Shown here piece after piece: positions 1 through 6,775 of a DNA stretch of 19,466 nucleotides (positions are counted from its first letter, which is position 1; each line of letters opens with the position of its first letter). The position numbers and the translations under genes were made by a program. Source of the DNA: SGZJ01 sp949372955 (GTDB taxonomy: Bacteria > Bacteroidota > Bacteroidia > Flavobacteriales > Flavobacteriaceae); NCBI GenBank assembly GCA_949372955.1, contig CASIAX010000031.1, positions 1-19,466 on the forward strand, given 5' to 3'. The notes under the pieces were generated by a model. The model saw nothing but the letters and a program-made list of their open reading frames with translations, ran no database searches and was not told where the DNA came from.

Positions 1-1
1 T

Positions 2-199
2 GATAATGAAGAATCATTATTAGAATATATAGAACAGTGGTTTATAGATAATAATTGTAATAGTGTTGATTGTGATGATGACTTTGAGGTAGTTTATCCA
101 ATTACATTAGTATACGAAACTGAAAATATGGTAATATCAACAACTATAGAATCTGAAGAAATGCTTGAAGAAATGAACGAGCAATATTGTGATGACTAA
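2..199 (+). CDS. C-terminal 65 residues of a hypothetical, probably exported protein (partial)
   Basis: An open frame enters from the left edge and ends in TAA at 197-199; the start lies outside the window. The visible tail is very acidic and contains Cys-Asn-Ser-Val-Asp-Cys followed by an FEVVYPITLVYE segment. In flavobacterial lipoproteins and secreted proteins of unknown function I recall similar 'Cys...F-x-x-x-YP-(I/V)-(T/S)' segments, which is why I think it is exported, but the specific family is not certain. It is convergent with the AMP nucleosidase gene, with only 3 bases between the two stop codons. Whether a lipobox or signal peptide is present cannot be seen here. Confidence 0.6.
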   Translation, partial: DNEESLLEYIEQWFIDNNCNSVDCDDDFEVVYPITLVYETENMVISTTIESEEMLEEMNEQYCDD

Positions 200-202
200 A
201 TT

Positions 203-973
203 TTAAAACTTCAGATGCCTAACCGTATCTTCATTGTTGATTATCTGTTTTAACGATTCTATTCCTAATTTAAGATGTTTTTTATCAAATAAAGCAGAAT
301 TTACATCATCATTTGCTTGGGTTTTTATTCCATCTGGAATCATTGGTTGATCGGTTACAAGCAGTAATGCTCCTATAGGAATTCTATTATGAAAGCCAAC
401 TGTAAAAAGTGTTGCAGTCTCCATGTCGATTGAATATGCTCTGACTTTTTTTAGATAATTTTTAAACTTATTATCAAACTCCCAGACTCTTCTATTTGTT
501 GTAAAAACTGTTCCTGTCCAGTAGTCAATTTTTTGATATTTTAATGCCGAAGATATTGCTCTTTGCAGTGAGAATGATGGCATAGCAGGCACCTCTATTG
601 GAAAGTAATCATTCGAGGTTCCTTCACCTCTAATAGCACCAATTGGCAGTACAAAATCTCCAATTTGAATTCTCTTTTTTAATCCTCCGCATTTACCTAA
701 AAAAAGTACTGCTTTTGGTTTTATAGAAGCTAATAAGTCCATAACTGTAGCTGCATTAGGACTACCCATTCCAAAGTTTATAATTGTTATATTTTCAAAA
801 GTAGATGAGGGCATATTTTTATCCTCTCCATCAACAGTTACATTATTTATTTCTGCAAATTCATCAACGTATTTTTGAAAATTAGTAAGTAATATAAACT
901 CACCAAAATTTTCTAATTCTATGCCAGTATACCTTGGTAGCCAATCTCTTACAATTTCTTTTTTTGTTTTCAT
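203..973 (-). CDS. amn: AMP nucleosidase, short Bacteroidota form
   Basis: The 256-residue protein belongs to the PNP/UDP phosphorylase superfamily. The closest family I recognise is the short AMP nucleosidase of Bacteroidota, which hydrolyses AMP to adenine and ribose 5-phosphate in the cytoplasm for purine salvage. Visible signatures are a phosphate-loop-like NFGMGSPNAA (about 66-75), the core strand VLFLGKCGGL (89-98), and SIDMETATLF (181-190), whose Met-Glu is the conserved nucleoside-binding pair. It lacks the extra N-terminal domain of the roughly 480-residue E. coli Amn, as expected for this short form. The start ATG at 971-973 gives the complete family N-terminus. A TAATTTTG box lies only a few bases upstream (979-986), too close to be convincing as its promoter. 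Another nucleoside phosphorylase is possible but less likely. Confidence 0.85.
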   Translation of the reverse strand: MKTKKEIVRDWLPRYTGIELENFGEFILLTNFQKYVDEFAEINNVTVDGEDKNMPSSTFENITIINFGMGSPNAATVMDLLASIKPKAVLFLGKCGGLKKRIQIGDFVLPIGAIRGEGTSNDYFPIEVPAMPSFSLQRAISSALKYQKIDYWTGTVFTTNRRVWEFDNKFKNYLKKVRAYSIDMETATLFTVGFHNRIPIGALLLVTDQPMIPDGIKTQANDDVNSALFDKKHLKLGIESLKQIINNEDTVRHLKF

Positions 974-1272
974 ATTAGCAAAATTAACAAATTAATAATG
1001 GTATCATTCATTTCTGTAAATAATGTTTATTTAATAACTATAATTACTAGATTAAAAACTGATTATTAACTATATCGTTTTAGTTATTTTTTAAATTATA
1101 ATTATTTAAAACTAATGATTAGTATAAATTATTTTAACTTTTAGTTATTTCTATGAGAATTATTTAATTTATTACAGTTTCTGTTAATATTTTTAAATTA
1201 TTAATTAATTTAAGTCCATTATTTGTAAACTATATTTACTGATATTTAATTTTTTTAAATGATTACTTTATT
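974..1272. other. AT-rich divergent intergenic spacer
   Basis: This 299-base spacer separates the divergent amn and glycoside hydrolase genes. It is almost entirely A/T and holds no credible ORF or RNA gene. The only match to the Bacteroidota -7 consensus TAnnTTTG is TAATTTTG on the minus strand at 979-986, almost abutting the amn start. I found no convincing plus-strand box for the hydrolase. Confidence 0.6.
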
Positions 1273-2997
1273 ATGAGATCATCCTTATTTATTTTATTAT
1301 TTACTACAATACAAATGTCTAGTCAAGTAGTTTCTGTTGAGGAAAGAAAAATATTTCTGGATGGTGAAGAATATAGAATTAATGGAATTTGCTATGCACG
1401 AGGTGAAGGAAATGGTGAAACATCTGGTTTTTCTTACTTAGATGATATTCCTTTGTTAGTTGAAGCTAATGTAAATACATCAGAACCTATTCACAGATTA
1501 CTAATGTCGCTGAATTAAATGCATTTGCTGACGCTGGTATTAAAATTATTATGCACTTAAATGAAAATAGTTATACTTGGTATGTTAATCAGTATAAAGA
1601 TCATCCAGCTATTTTAATGTGGGAATTTGGTAATGAATTTAATTATCATCCTGAATGGTTTGGAGGTAATGTAGATAATTGGTATAATCTAGTTAGAGAC
1701 AGCTGCTGCAAATGTAAAAACTATTGATCCTAATCACCCAGTAAGTACAGGCCATGGAGAAGTTCCTTCTTTGGATGTAATTAATAGCTGCCCTAGTGTT
1801 GATGTTTGGGGTATGAATGTTTATAGATTTTTAAATACAACGAGCGCAATAACAGACTTGGCTAATTTCTCAGATAAAGCTATGTATATTTCTGAATCTG
1901 GAGCGGATAGTTATAATAATAATCAACAATCAGAAAATGAATCTCAACAAGCTTTAGCTACTGAACAAATATTAAATACAGTCTTAAGTTATTCTGATCT
2001 ATGTGTAGGAATTACTTTATTTGAGTTTTGTGATGAATGGTGGAAAGCTGGAGACCCAAACTCACATGACCCAGGTGGATTCCCAGTTAGTGTTGCATAT
2101 GATAATTTTGCGAATGAGGAATATTGGGGTATTGTTAACAGAGACAGAACAAAAAAGGAGTCTTTTTATGTAGTTCAAGAAATTTATGGAAATCAAGGAG
2201 GTAATGGAACTAATGAAGATTTAATTTCTTTTTTAGAGTCAGGAACATGGAGATTACAAACTGAGGTTTCTGGATACAGAGGAGAAGGGCCAGGCGATTC
2301 TTTTAGCGCTGAATGGTGGAATGCTAGTGCAAATGAAGATAGCTCTTCAAATGGCCTGTATGATGATAGATTTAATTTTTATGGAACAAGTATAAGTGGT
2401 CAAAGTATACTTGAGGTCGATACAGGATCTGACGGTTCAATAATGGGTAAAAAACCTGAAATTGATGCAGCTTTTGATCCAGGTAATAACAATAGTTATC
2501 CAGCAGATAATGAGTTTAATGAATATTATAATTATCCAAAATCAGACTATACGGATAGTTTTGTTTTAAGTGATGTGGGCGCAAGTACAGAGACAATTAC
2601 ATTTAGTAGTAATGGAGGCTTAGGTTTTTATACGGCATTAAATAATCAACAATATCAAGTCTTAGATAGAACAGAAACTTCTATGTATTTAAGAAACGTT
2701 GGATCTGAAGGAAATTCATGGTATGGAAAATTCACAACAGATGTTTTATCTAATCCTAGTTTTGATCAATTGCAGTTGAGAATTTATCCAAATCCTACAA
2801 GTTCAGATATTATAACAATTCAAACTATATTTAATGGAGTTAAATATGTTGAATTATTCGATATTAATGGTAGGATACTTTTAAACAAAATTTTAGATAC
2901 AGATTATTTGAATATTGGTTCTATTGACTCAGGTATATATTTTGTAAAAGTAACTGTTGATGGTAAAATTTCCACTTCAAAATTAATTGTTAAATAA
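1273..2997 (+). pseudogene. Secreted glycoside hydrolase (GH2-like TIM barrel) with T9SS type A sorting domain, two frameshifts
   Basis: Reassembled across frames this is one protein of about 575 residues. It has a signal peptide (MRSSLFILLFTTIQMSSQ), a TIM-barrel hydrolase domain, a roughly 140-residue accessory module (about 2200-2750), and a C-terminal T9SS type A domain beginning LRIYPNPTSS and ending SKLIVK. The likely acid/base Glu lies in WEFGNEF (codon 1635-1637) and the likely nucleophile in ISESGAD (codon 1894-1896), as in clan GH-A enzymes. One base is missing near 1479/1480, where ACATCAGA should read ACAATCAGA to give NTIRTY. One extra base lies near 1692-1698, before AAANVKTIDPNHPV. 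The shifts cancel, so 1480-1698 is out of frame and a stop appears at 1516. Substrate is unknown; the accessory module resembles domains I associate with marine flavobacterial beta-glucan loci. It may be a true pseudogene or a pair of sequencing errors. Confidence 0.75.
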
Positions 2998-3059
2998 ACT
3001 CTTTCATTTTTTTTACTAAATGTATATGTTTCACTTAATTTCGTAAATTATTTTATTTT

Positions 3060-3067
3060 TAACTTTG
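3060..3067 (+). promoter_or_regulatory. Putative -7 box TAACTTTG for the small lipoprotein gene
   Basis: TAACTTTG matches the Bacteroidota sigma-A -7 consensus TAnnTTTG and ends 32 bases before the ATG at 3100, giving a predicted leader of about 25-30 bases. No clean TTTG -33 element is visible at the expected distance, so this rests on the -7 box alone. Confidence 0.45.
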
Positions 3068-3099
3068 TTAATTTACATTACAATAAAAAATATAAAATC

Positions 3100-3501
3100 A
3101 TGAAAAATTTATTTTTATTAACTCTTTCTATTTTTACTTTATTTAGTTGTGAAAAAGATTCAGAAAATTTGCCGGCACCATATTATTCAATTGAAGGTAA
3201 ATGGCTTATCGAAGGAATGATACCAGAGGGAAATACAATGTATCTCTATGAAGATGGGGTACGTTACACTTATTACTGTGTTGAAGGCGATTGTAATTCA
3301 TTATATAACTCTTATGAAGCAAATGATGGAAATCACATCCCAAACCCTCTTAATTATACATATGAAAATGATATCCTATCGGTTGATTTAAATTTTGGTA
3401 ATGAATTAGTTACTCCAATTATATTTGAATGTGATGGCGGGGAAGCAATTTTTGAAACGCCAGGATATAGTTTATTTAGATTAAATTCTGATTGCGAATA
3501 A
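3100..3501 (+). CDS. Small hypothetical lipoprotein, possibly lipocalin-like
   Basis: The 133-residue product has a lipoprotein signal peptide, MKNLFLLTLSIFTLFSC, with the lipid-modified Cys at residue 17, so it is probably anchored in the periplasm or outer membrane. The mature part opens with YYSIEGKWLIEG, the G-x-W start typical of small lipocalin-like Bacteroidota lipoproteins. Short strands alternating with loops follow, suggesting a small beta-barrel. Four Cys occur after the lipobox (in CVEGDC, FECDGG and the C-terminal DCE) and could form disulfides. It lies 102 bases after the glycoside hydrolase, in the same orientation, but a -7 box in between suggests separate transcription. The stop codon is the first of seven consecutive TAA triplets. 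Specific function unknown. Confidence 0.75.
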   Translation: MKNLFLLTLSIFTLFSCEKDSENLPAPYYSIEGKWLIEGMIPEGNTMYLYEDGVRYTYYCVEGDCNSLYNSYEANDGNHIPNPLNYTYENDILSVDLNFGNELVTPIIFECDGGEAIFETPGYSLFRLNSDCE

Positions 3502-3520
3502 TAATAATAATAATAATAAT
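3499..3520 (+). repeat. (TAA)7 microsatellite beginning at a stop codon
   Basis: The stop codon of the small lipoprotein gene is followed without interruption by six more in-frame TAA triplets and a final T. This gives seven tandem stop codons between convergent genes. It is a simple-sequence tract with no secondary structure. Confidence 0.9.
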
Positions 3521-3535
3521 CAAATTATGAAAAAA

Positions 3536-4183
3536 CTACCCTTTTAAAATCTTAATATCTTCAACCAATCTTAAAATTTCATTTTCGTCAGTACCGTCAT
3601 AAATACCACGTATTTGTTTCTTAGTATCAATTAAAATAAAATTAGGAGTATGTATAAAGTCTTGAAGACCTCCATCTCCTTGTTCAACTACAGCAAAATA
3701 GCTTTTTCTTGCTAATTCATAAATGTGCTTCTTTGGTCCTGTTGTGATATTCCATTTCGAGTCATTTACTCCTTTTTCAATTGCATATTGTTTAAGAACT
3801 TTTACATTATCTATTTCAGGTGTAACCGATAACGACAATAACTTCACTTGAGAATTATCAATAAACTCTTCTTGTATTTTTAACATATTATTTGTCATAA
3901 TAGGACATATGCTAGGGCAACTAGTGAAGAAAAAATCTACTACATAAATTTTGTTTTCATAGTCTTTACTTGTTATAACAACACCATTTTGATTAGTTAA
4001 ATTAAAATCTGATACAGTATGGTTTTTATTAACATTTCTTAAATTCTTATCTACTAATTTTGGTTCAAAATCTACAGGATTATAAATTGGAAGCTGATTT
4101 TCATTTTCTTGATTACAAGAAACCACTAATGCAAAGATTAAAATACAAGCATATATTAATCGAATTTTATACATTTTTTGCAT
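3536..4183 (-). CDS. SCO1/SenC family lipoprotein (copper metallochaperone)
   Basis: This 215-residue protein has a lipoprotein signal peptide with lipobox LVVSC (Cys23) and a thioredoxin-like SCO domain from about residue 54. The copper ligands of the family are present: the CxxxC motif in FTSCPSICP (Cys89 and Cys93) and the distal His in FIHTP (His178). SCO proteins deliver copper to, or reduce thiols of, the Cu-A site of cytochrome oxidase, or serve other copper enzymes, on the periplasmic side of the membrane. The ATG at 4183 overlaps the end of the upstream TPR gene by 17 bases; an alternative ATG at 4174 would overlap by 8. Either way the pair is probably translationally coupled. No cytochrome oxidase gene is in view, so the copper client is unknown. 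Confidence 0.88.
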   Translation of the reverse strand: MQKMYKIRLIYACILIFALVVSCNQENENQLPIYNPVDFEPKLVDKNLRNVNKNHTVSDFNLTNQNGVVITSKDYENKIYVVDFFFTSCPSICPIMTNNMLKIQEEFIDNSQVKLLSLSVTPEIDNVKVLKQYAIEKGVNDSKWNITTGPKKHIYELARKSYFAVVEQGDGGLQDFIHTPNFILIDTKKQIRGIYDGTDENEILRLVEDIKILKG

Positions 4184-5873
4184 TTACAGTTGAATTACTA
4201 GCTAAAAAGTCTTTTGCTTCTGAAACTTCCGGTCTTAAACTATTTGTATCTGAACTTAATTCAACTAACTGATTAAAATAGTAAGCAGCTAATTGTGTAT
4301 TGTTAAGTTTTTGAGCAGCTTTAGCAGCACCATATATTCCATTGAACCTAAATGGATGTTCTTTTAAATTGATTTTGTAGTATTCAAGTGCTTCTAGAGG
4401 TTTGTTTAATGCTAAGTAAAGATCTGCTAATAGTTCGTCAGCAGGAATAATTTCGCCTGGGGTAACAGCTGCTTTAGAGGTTTTGCTTTCTAAATCGGAA
4501 GCTATTTTCATGTATTCTATAGCTTTTTCGGAATTTCCTTTTGAATATTCTATCCAGCCCTTAATAGCCTCTATTTGAATGGTTACTTGGCCTACCTCAT
4601 AATTATTTTCATTCTCTTTCAATTTATTTTTAAGAGTAATTAAAATTTCTAATTCTTTTTCTGCTGCTAAAGGGTTGCCAGTGTTTGAAAAGCCTAATGC
4701 TCTAGAAAAGTGCAGCATTGCCTTTGGCCAATGTGCTTTATTCCAATCAATATTTGTATCAGGCAAATCGAGTTTAGTTGCTAATTCCCAATTTTTATTT
4801 TCTACTGCTAACCTGGAAGGAACTGCTATTAAAGCATATGCTGATGCAAAATGATCAGATGGGAAAACCTCTTTTATTGTTTTCATTTTATCCATCTCTG
4901 ATTGTGCTTTAACATTATCTCCTAATTGAAGATATGCATATACTAAATAGTCTAAGGCATGTATTTCACTTACCCAACTTGCGTCAGGGTTTACTGATTC
5001 AGCATAACACACGGCAGAATTTGCAGAATCAATGTTTGATTTAATTGATTCGTTCCAAAGTCCTAGACGTGTGAATATGTGTGAAGGCATGTGTTGAGCA
5101 TGTGCTGATGCTGGTGCAATAACTGCATATTGACGTGCAGTTGAAAGTGCTAAATTAGCAAGTTCAGGAGAATCATAATTATGTATAATGTAATGTGCAA
5201 TTCCTGGATGATTTGGATTTGTTTTGAATAAATTTTCTAATATTTTACCTGATTTTTTTTGCTTACTATATGTTTTGTCATTTAAATCAGCAGTAGCTAA
5301 AACAGCTAAAGAATAAAAAACAGCAGTTTCTACGTCTTCTGGGTACTTATTGTATAACTCTTCCATTTTATCTTCATACTTACCTTTTCTAGTTTTAGTA
5401 TCTAAATTTTGCCAATCTTTAAAGTAAATACTAACAGCATCAATATAATCCTTCTCTTTTTCGTTATTTGGAGTTAATGTCTTAGCTATTTCAAGTAGTG
5501 CTTCTCCACGCTTAAGTGATTCTGGATTTTGTTTAAGAGATAATGGATGATTTAAAATACTCATAGCTGTTCCCCAATAAGCCATCAAGCATTCAGAGTC
5601 TTGATCTAAAATACTTACAAATGCTTTTTCAGCTTCGGCATATTCAAATGAGTGTATTAACGACAGGCCTAAGTTAAAAGTTTCACGAAGATCGTACCTG
5701 CATGACAATGAAAAACTTACTTCTCCAAAATTTGGGTCTCCACACAGTAATAGATCACCTCTATTTAGTTCTAAATCAGCAAATGTTAGTATTGTAGTAG
5801 TTTTTTTATTTTCACAAGATGAAAAAAATAAAAAGACCGCAAGTAATAAAACAATCTTATTAAAATGAGTCAT
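4167..5873 (-). CDS. Tetratricopeptide-repeat lipoprotein upstream of SCO
   Basis: The 568-residue protein has a lipoprotein signal peptide with lipobox FFSSC (Cys20). Helical TPR-like repeats make up the rest, clearest at about 65-110, 215-300 and 485-550. Its most distinctive stretch is around 221-273, NHPGIAHYIIHNYD followed by SAHAQHMPSHIFTRLG. This is unusually rich in conserved-looking His and is recognisable in a family of uncharacterised bacterial TPR proteins. TPRs mediate protein-protein contacts; this one should face the periplasm or outer membrane. Because it overlaps and precedes the SCO gene, a role in assembly or delivery around copper is a reasonable inference, and metal binding by the His cluster is a speculation. 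The start ATG at 5871-5873 begins a normal signal peptide. Confidence 0.8.
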   Translation of the reverse strand: MTHFNKIVLLLAVFLFFSSCENKKTTTILTFADLELNRGDLLLCGDPNFGEVSFSLSCRYDLRETFNLGLSLIHSFEYAEAEKAFVSILDQDSECLMAYWGTAMSILNHPLSLKQNPESLKRGEALLEIAKTLTPNNEKEKDYIDAVSIYFKDWQNLDTKTRKGKYEDKMEELYNKYPEDVETAVFYSLAVLATADLNDKTYSKQKKSGKILENLFKTNPNHPGIAHYIIHNYDSPELANLALSTARQYAVIAPASAHAQHMPSHIFTRLGLWNESIKSNIDSANSAVCYAESVNPDASWVSEIHALDYLVYAYLQLGDNVKAQSEMDKMKTIKEVFPSDHFASAYALIAVPSRLAVENKNWELATKLDLPDTNIDWNKAHWPKAMLHFSRALGFSNTGNPLAAEKELEILITLKNKLKENENNYEVGQVTIQIEAIKGWIEYSKGNSEKAIEYMKIASDLESKTSKAAVTPGEIIPADELLADLYLALNKPLEALEYYKINLKEHPFRFNGIYGAAKAAQKLNNTQLAAYYFNQLVELSSDTNSLRPEVSEAKDFLASNSTVNAKNV

Positions 5874-5931
5874 AGTTTTTTTTTATAAATTTAAATAAAA
5901 TAAATCATTTCTTAAAATGCTTATTTAAATT

Positions 5932-5939
5932 CAAAATTA
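5932..5939 (-). promoter_or_regulatory. Putative -7 box TAATTTTG for the TPR-SCO operon
   Basis: The minus strand carries TAATTTTG, matching TAnnTTTG, about 58 bases upstream of the TPR-lipoprotein ATG and inside the 76-base gap after the DUF4249 gene. No clear -33 TTTG is present. If real, it gives the TPR-SCO pair its own promoter; otherwise it could be read from the TonB-DUF4249 operon. Confidence 0.35.
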
Positions 5940-5949
5940 TAGCAATAGA

Positions 5950-6771
5950 CTACTCTATTAGACTTAAATCATAGGTGTCTGTTTCTGAAATATGAAAGTA
6001 TCCTAATGGAAAATTTTCACTATTTGTAATATTTACAATATTTCCCAGTAACGAAGATGGAATGGTTTGAAAAGGACCACCAGAACTTTCTCCACTTTGT
6101 CCAGAGAGTACCCTGAAATATGTTAAATAATCTTTAGAAACACCAGACATTTTTATGGAAACATCTGAAGGTAATTCAATCTCGTCTTTTTGATAAAAAA
6201 ACGAGAAATTATAGATTGAACCATTAAAAAACCGGTCTTCAATTGGGAGGTATAAATTATTTGAAAAGTCAAATAAATAGTAATTTTCTGAATTTACATC
6301 ATCAATAAAAGTAACATTTATTTCAATTTCTTCTCCAGAAAAAAGGGTATTCTCACCTTGAAATGCATCTGTAAAACCAGATGTTGTAATTTTACTAGCA
6401 ACACCTTTATAAACCTCTTGATTGTAATATATATTAAGCTCATACTCGATGTTACTTTGAGGTATAAATGGTGTAGTAGGCTCATAATTTCCATCTAAAT
6501 TTTCATCTGAAAATATAATCTCTATATTATTTGTCAGATCCTTTAGTAGTACTGTAGCTGTAGTTACAATTGGTATTTGCTCTTCAAAATAATCCGTTGA
6601 TTCTCTAAGTTTAACAATAGTTGTGGCAGTTACAGGAGATTGGTTATAGTAAACTTCAAAAAAAGCGTCGACAATTAGTTTTGGTTCACCTGATGGAACA
6701 TCTATTTCAATTACATCCTCACACCCAAAAAATAAAAATATACTGAACAATACTAATATAATTTTTTTCAT
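5950..6771 (-). CDS. DUF4249 domain lipoprotein, partner of a TonB-dependent receptor
   Basis: The 273-residue protein starts MKKIILVLFSIFLFFGC, a lipoprotein signal with Cys17. It continues into CEDVIEIDVPSGEPKLIVDAFF, which is the characteristic opening of DUF4249 proteins (Cys, then a 'D-V-P...K-L-V-V-D' strand). The remainder is beta-rich with no catalytic motif, as usual for the family. DUF4249 genes typically follow a TonB-dependent receptor, as here, where only 4 bases separate it from the receptor stop. It is probably an outer-membrane, surface-associated lipoprotein that works with that receptor in nutrient uptake; the ligand is unknown. The 273 residues are in or slightly below the usual family size. 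The ATG is fixed by the signal peptide. Confidence 0.88.
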   Translation of the reverse strand: MKKIILVLFSIFLFFGCEDVIEIDVPSGEPKLIVDAFFEVYYNQSPVTATTIVKLRESTDYFEEQIPIVTTATVLLKDLTNNIEIIFSDENLDGNYEPTTPFIPQSNIEYELNIYYNQEVYKGVASKITTSGFTDAFQGENTLFSGEEIEINVTFIDDVNSENYYLFDFSNNLYLPIEDRFFNGSIYNFSFFYQKDEIELPSDVSIKMSGVSKDYLTYFRVLSGQSGESSGGPFQTIPSSLLGNIVNITNSENFPLGYFHISETDTYDLSLIE

Positions 6772-6775
6772 TTTT

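Noticed and set aside
979..986. TAATTTTG as the amn promoter
   Set aside because: It ends about 5 bases from the start codon, too close for a normal leader; kept only as a note in the spacer entry.
4060..4272. Plus-strand ORF of 70 codons
   Set aside because: It lies antisense across the SCO and TPR genes, both of which have strong family signatures, and has no recognisable features.
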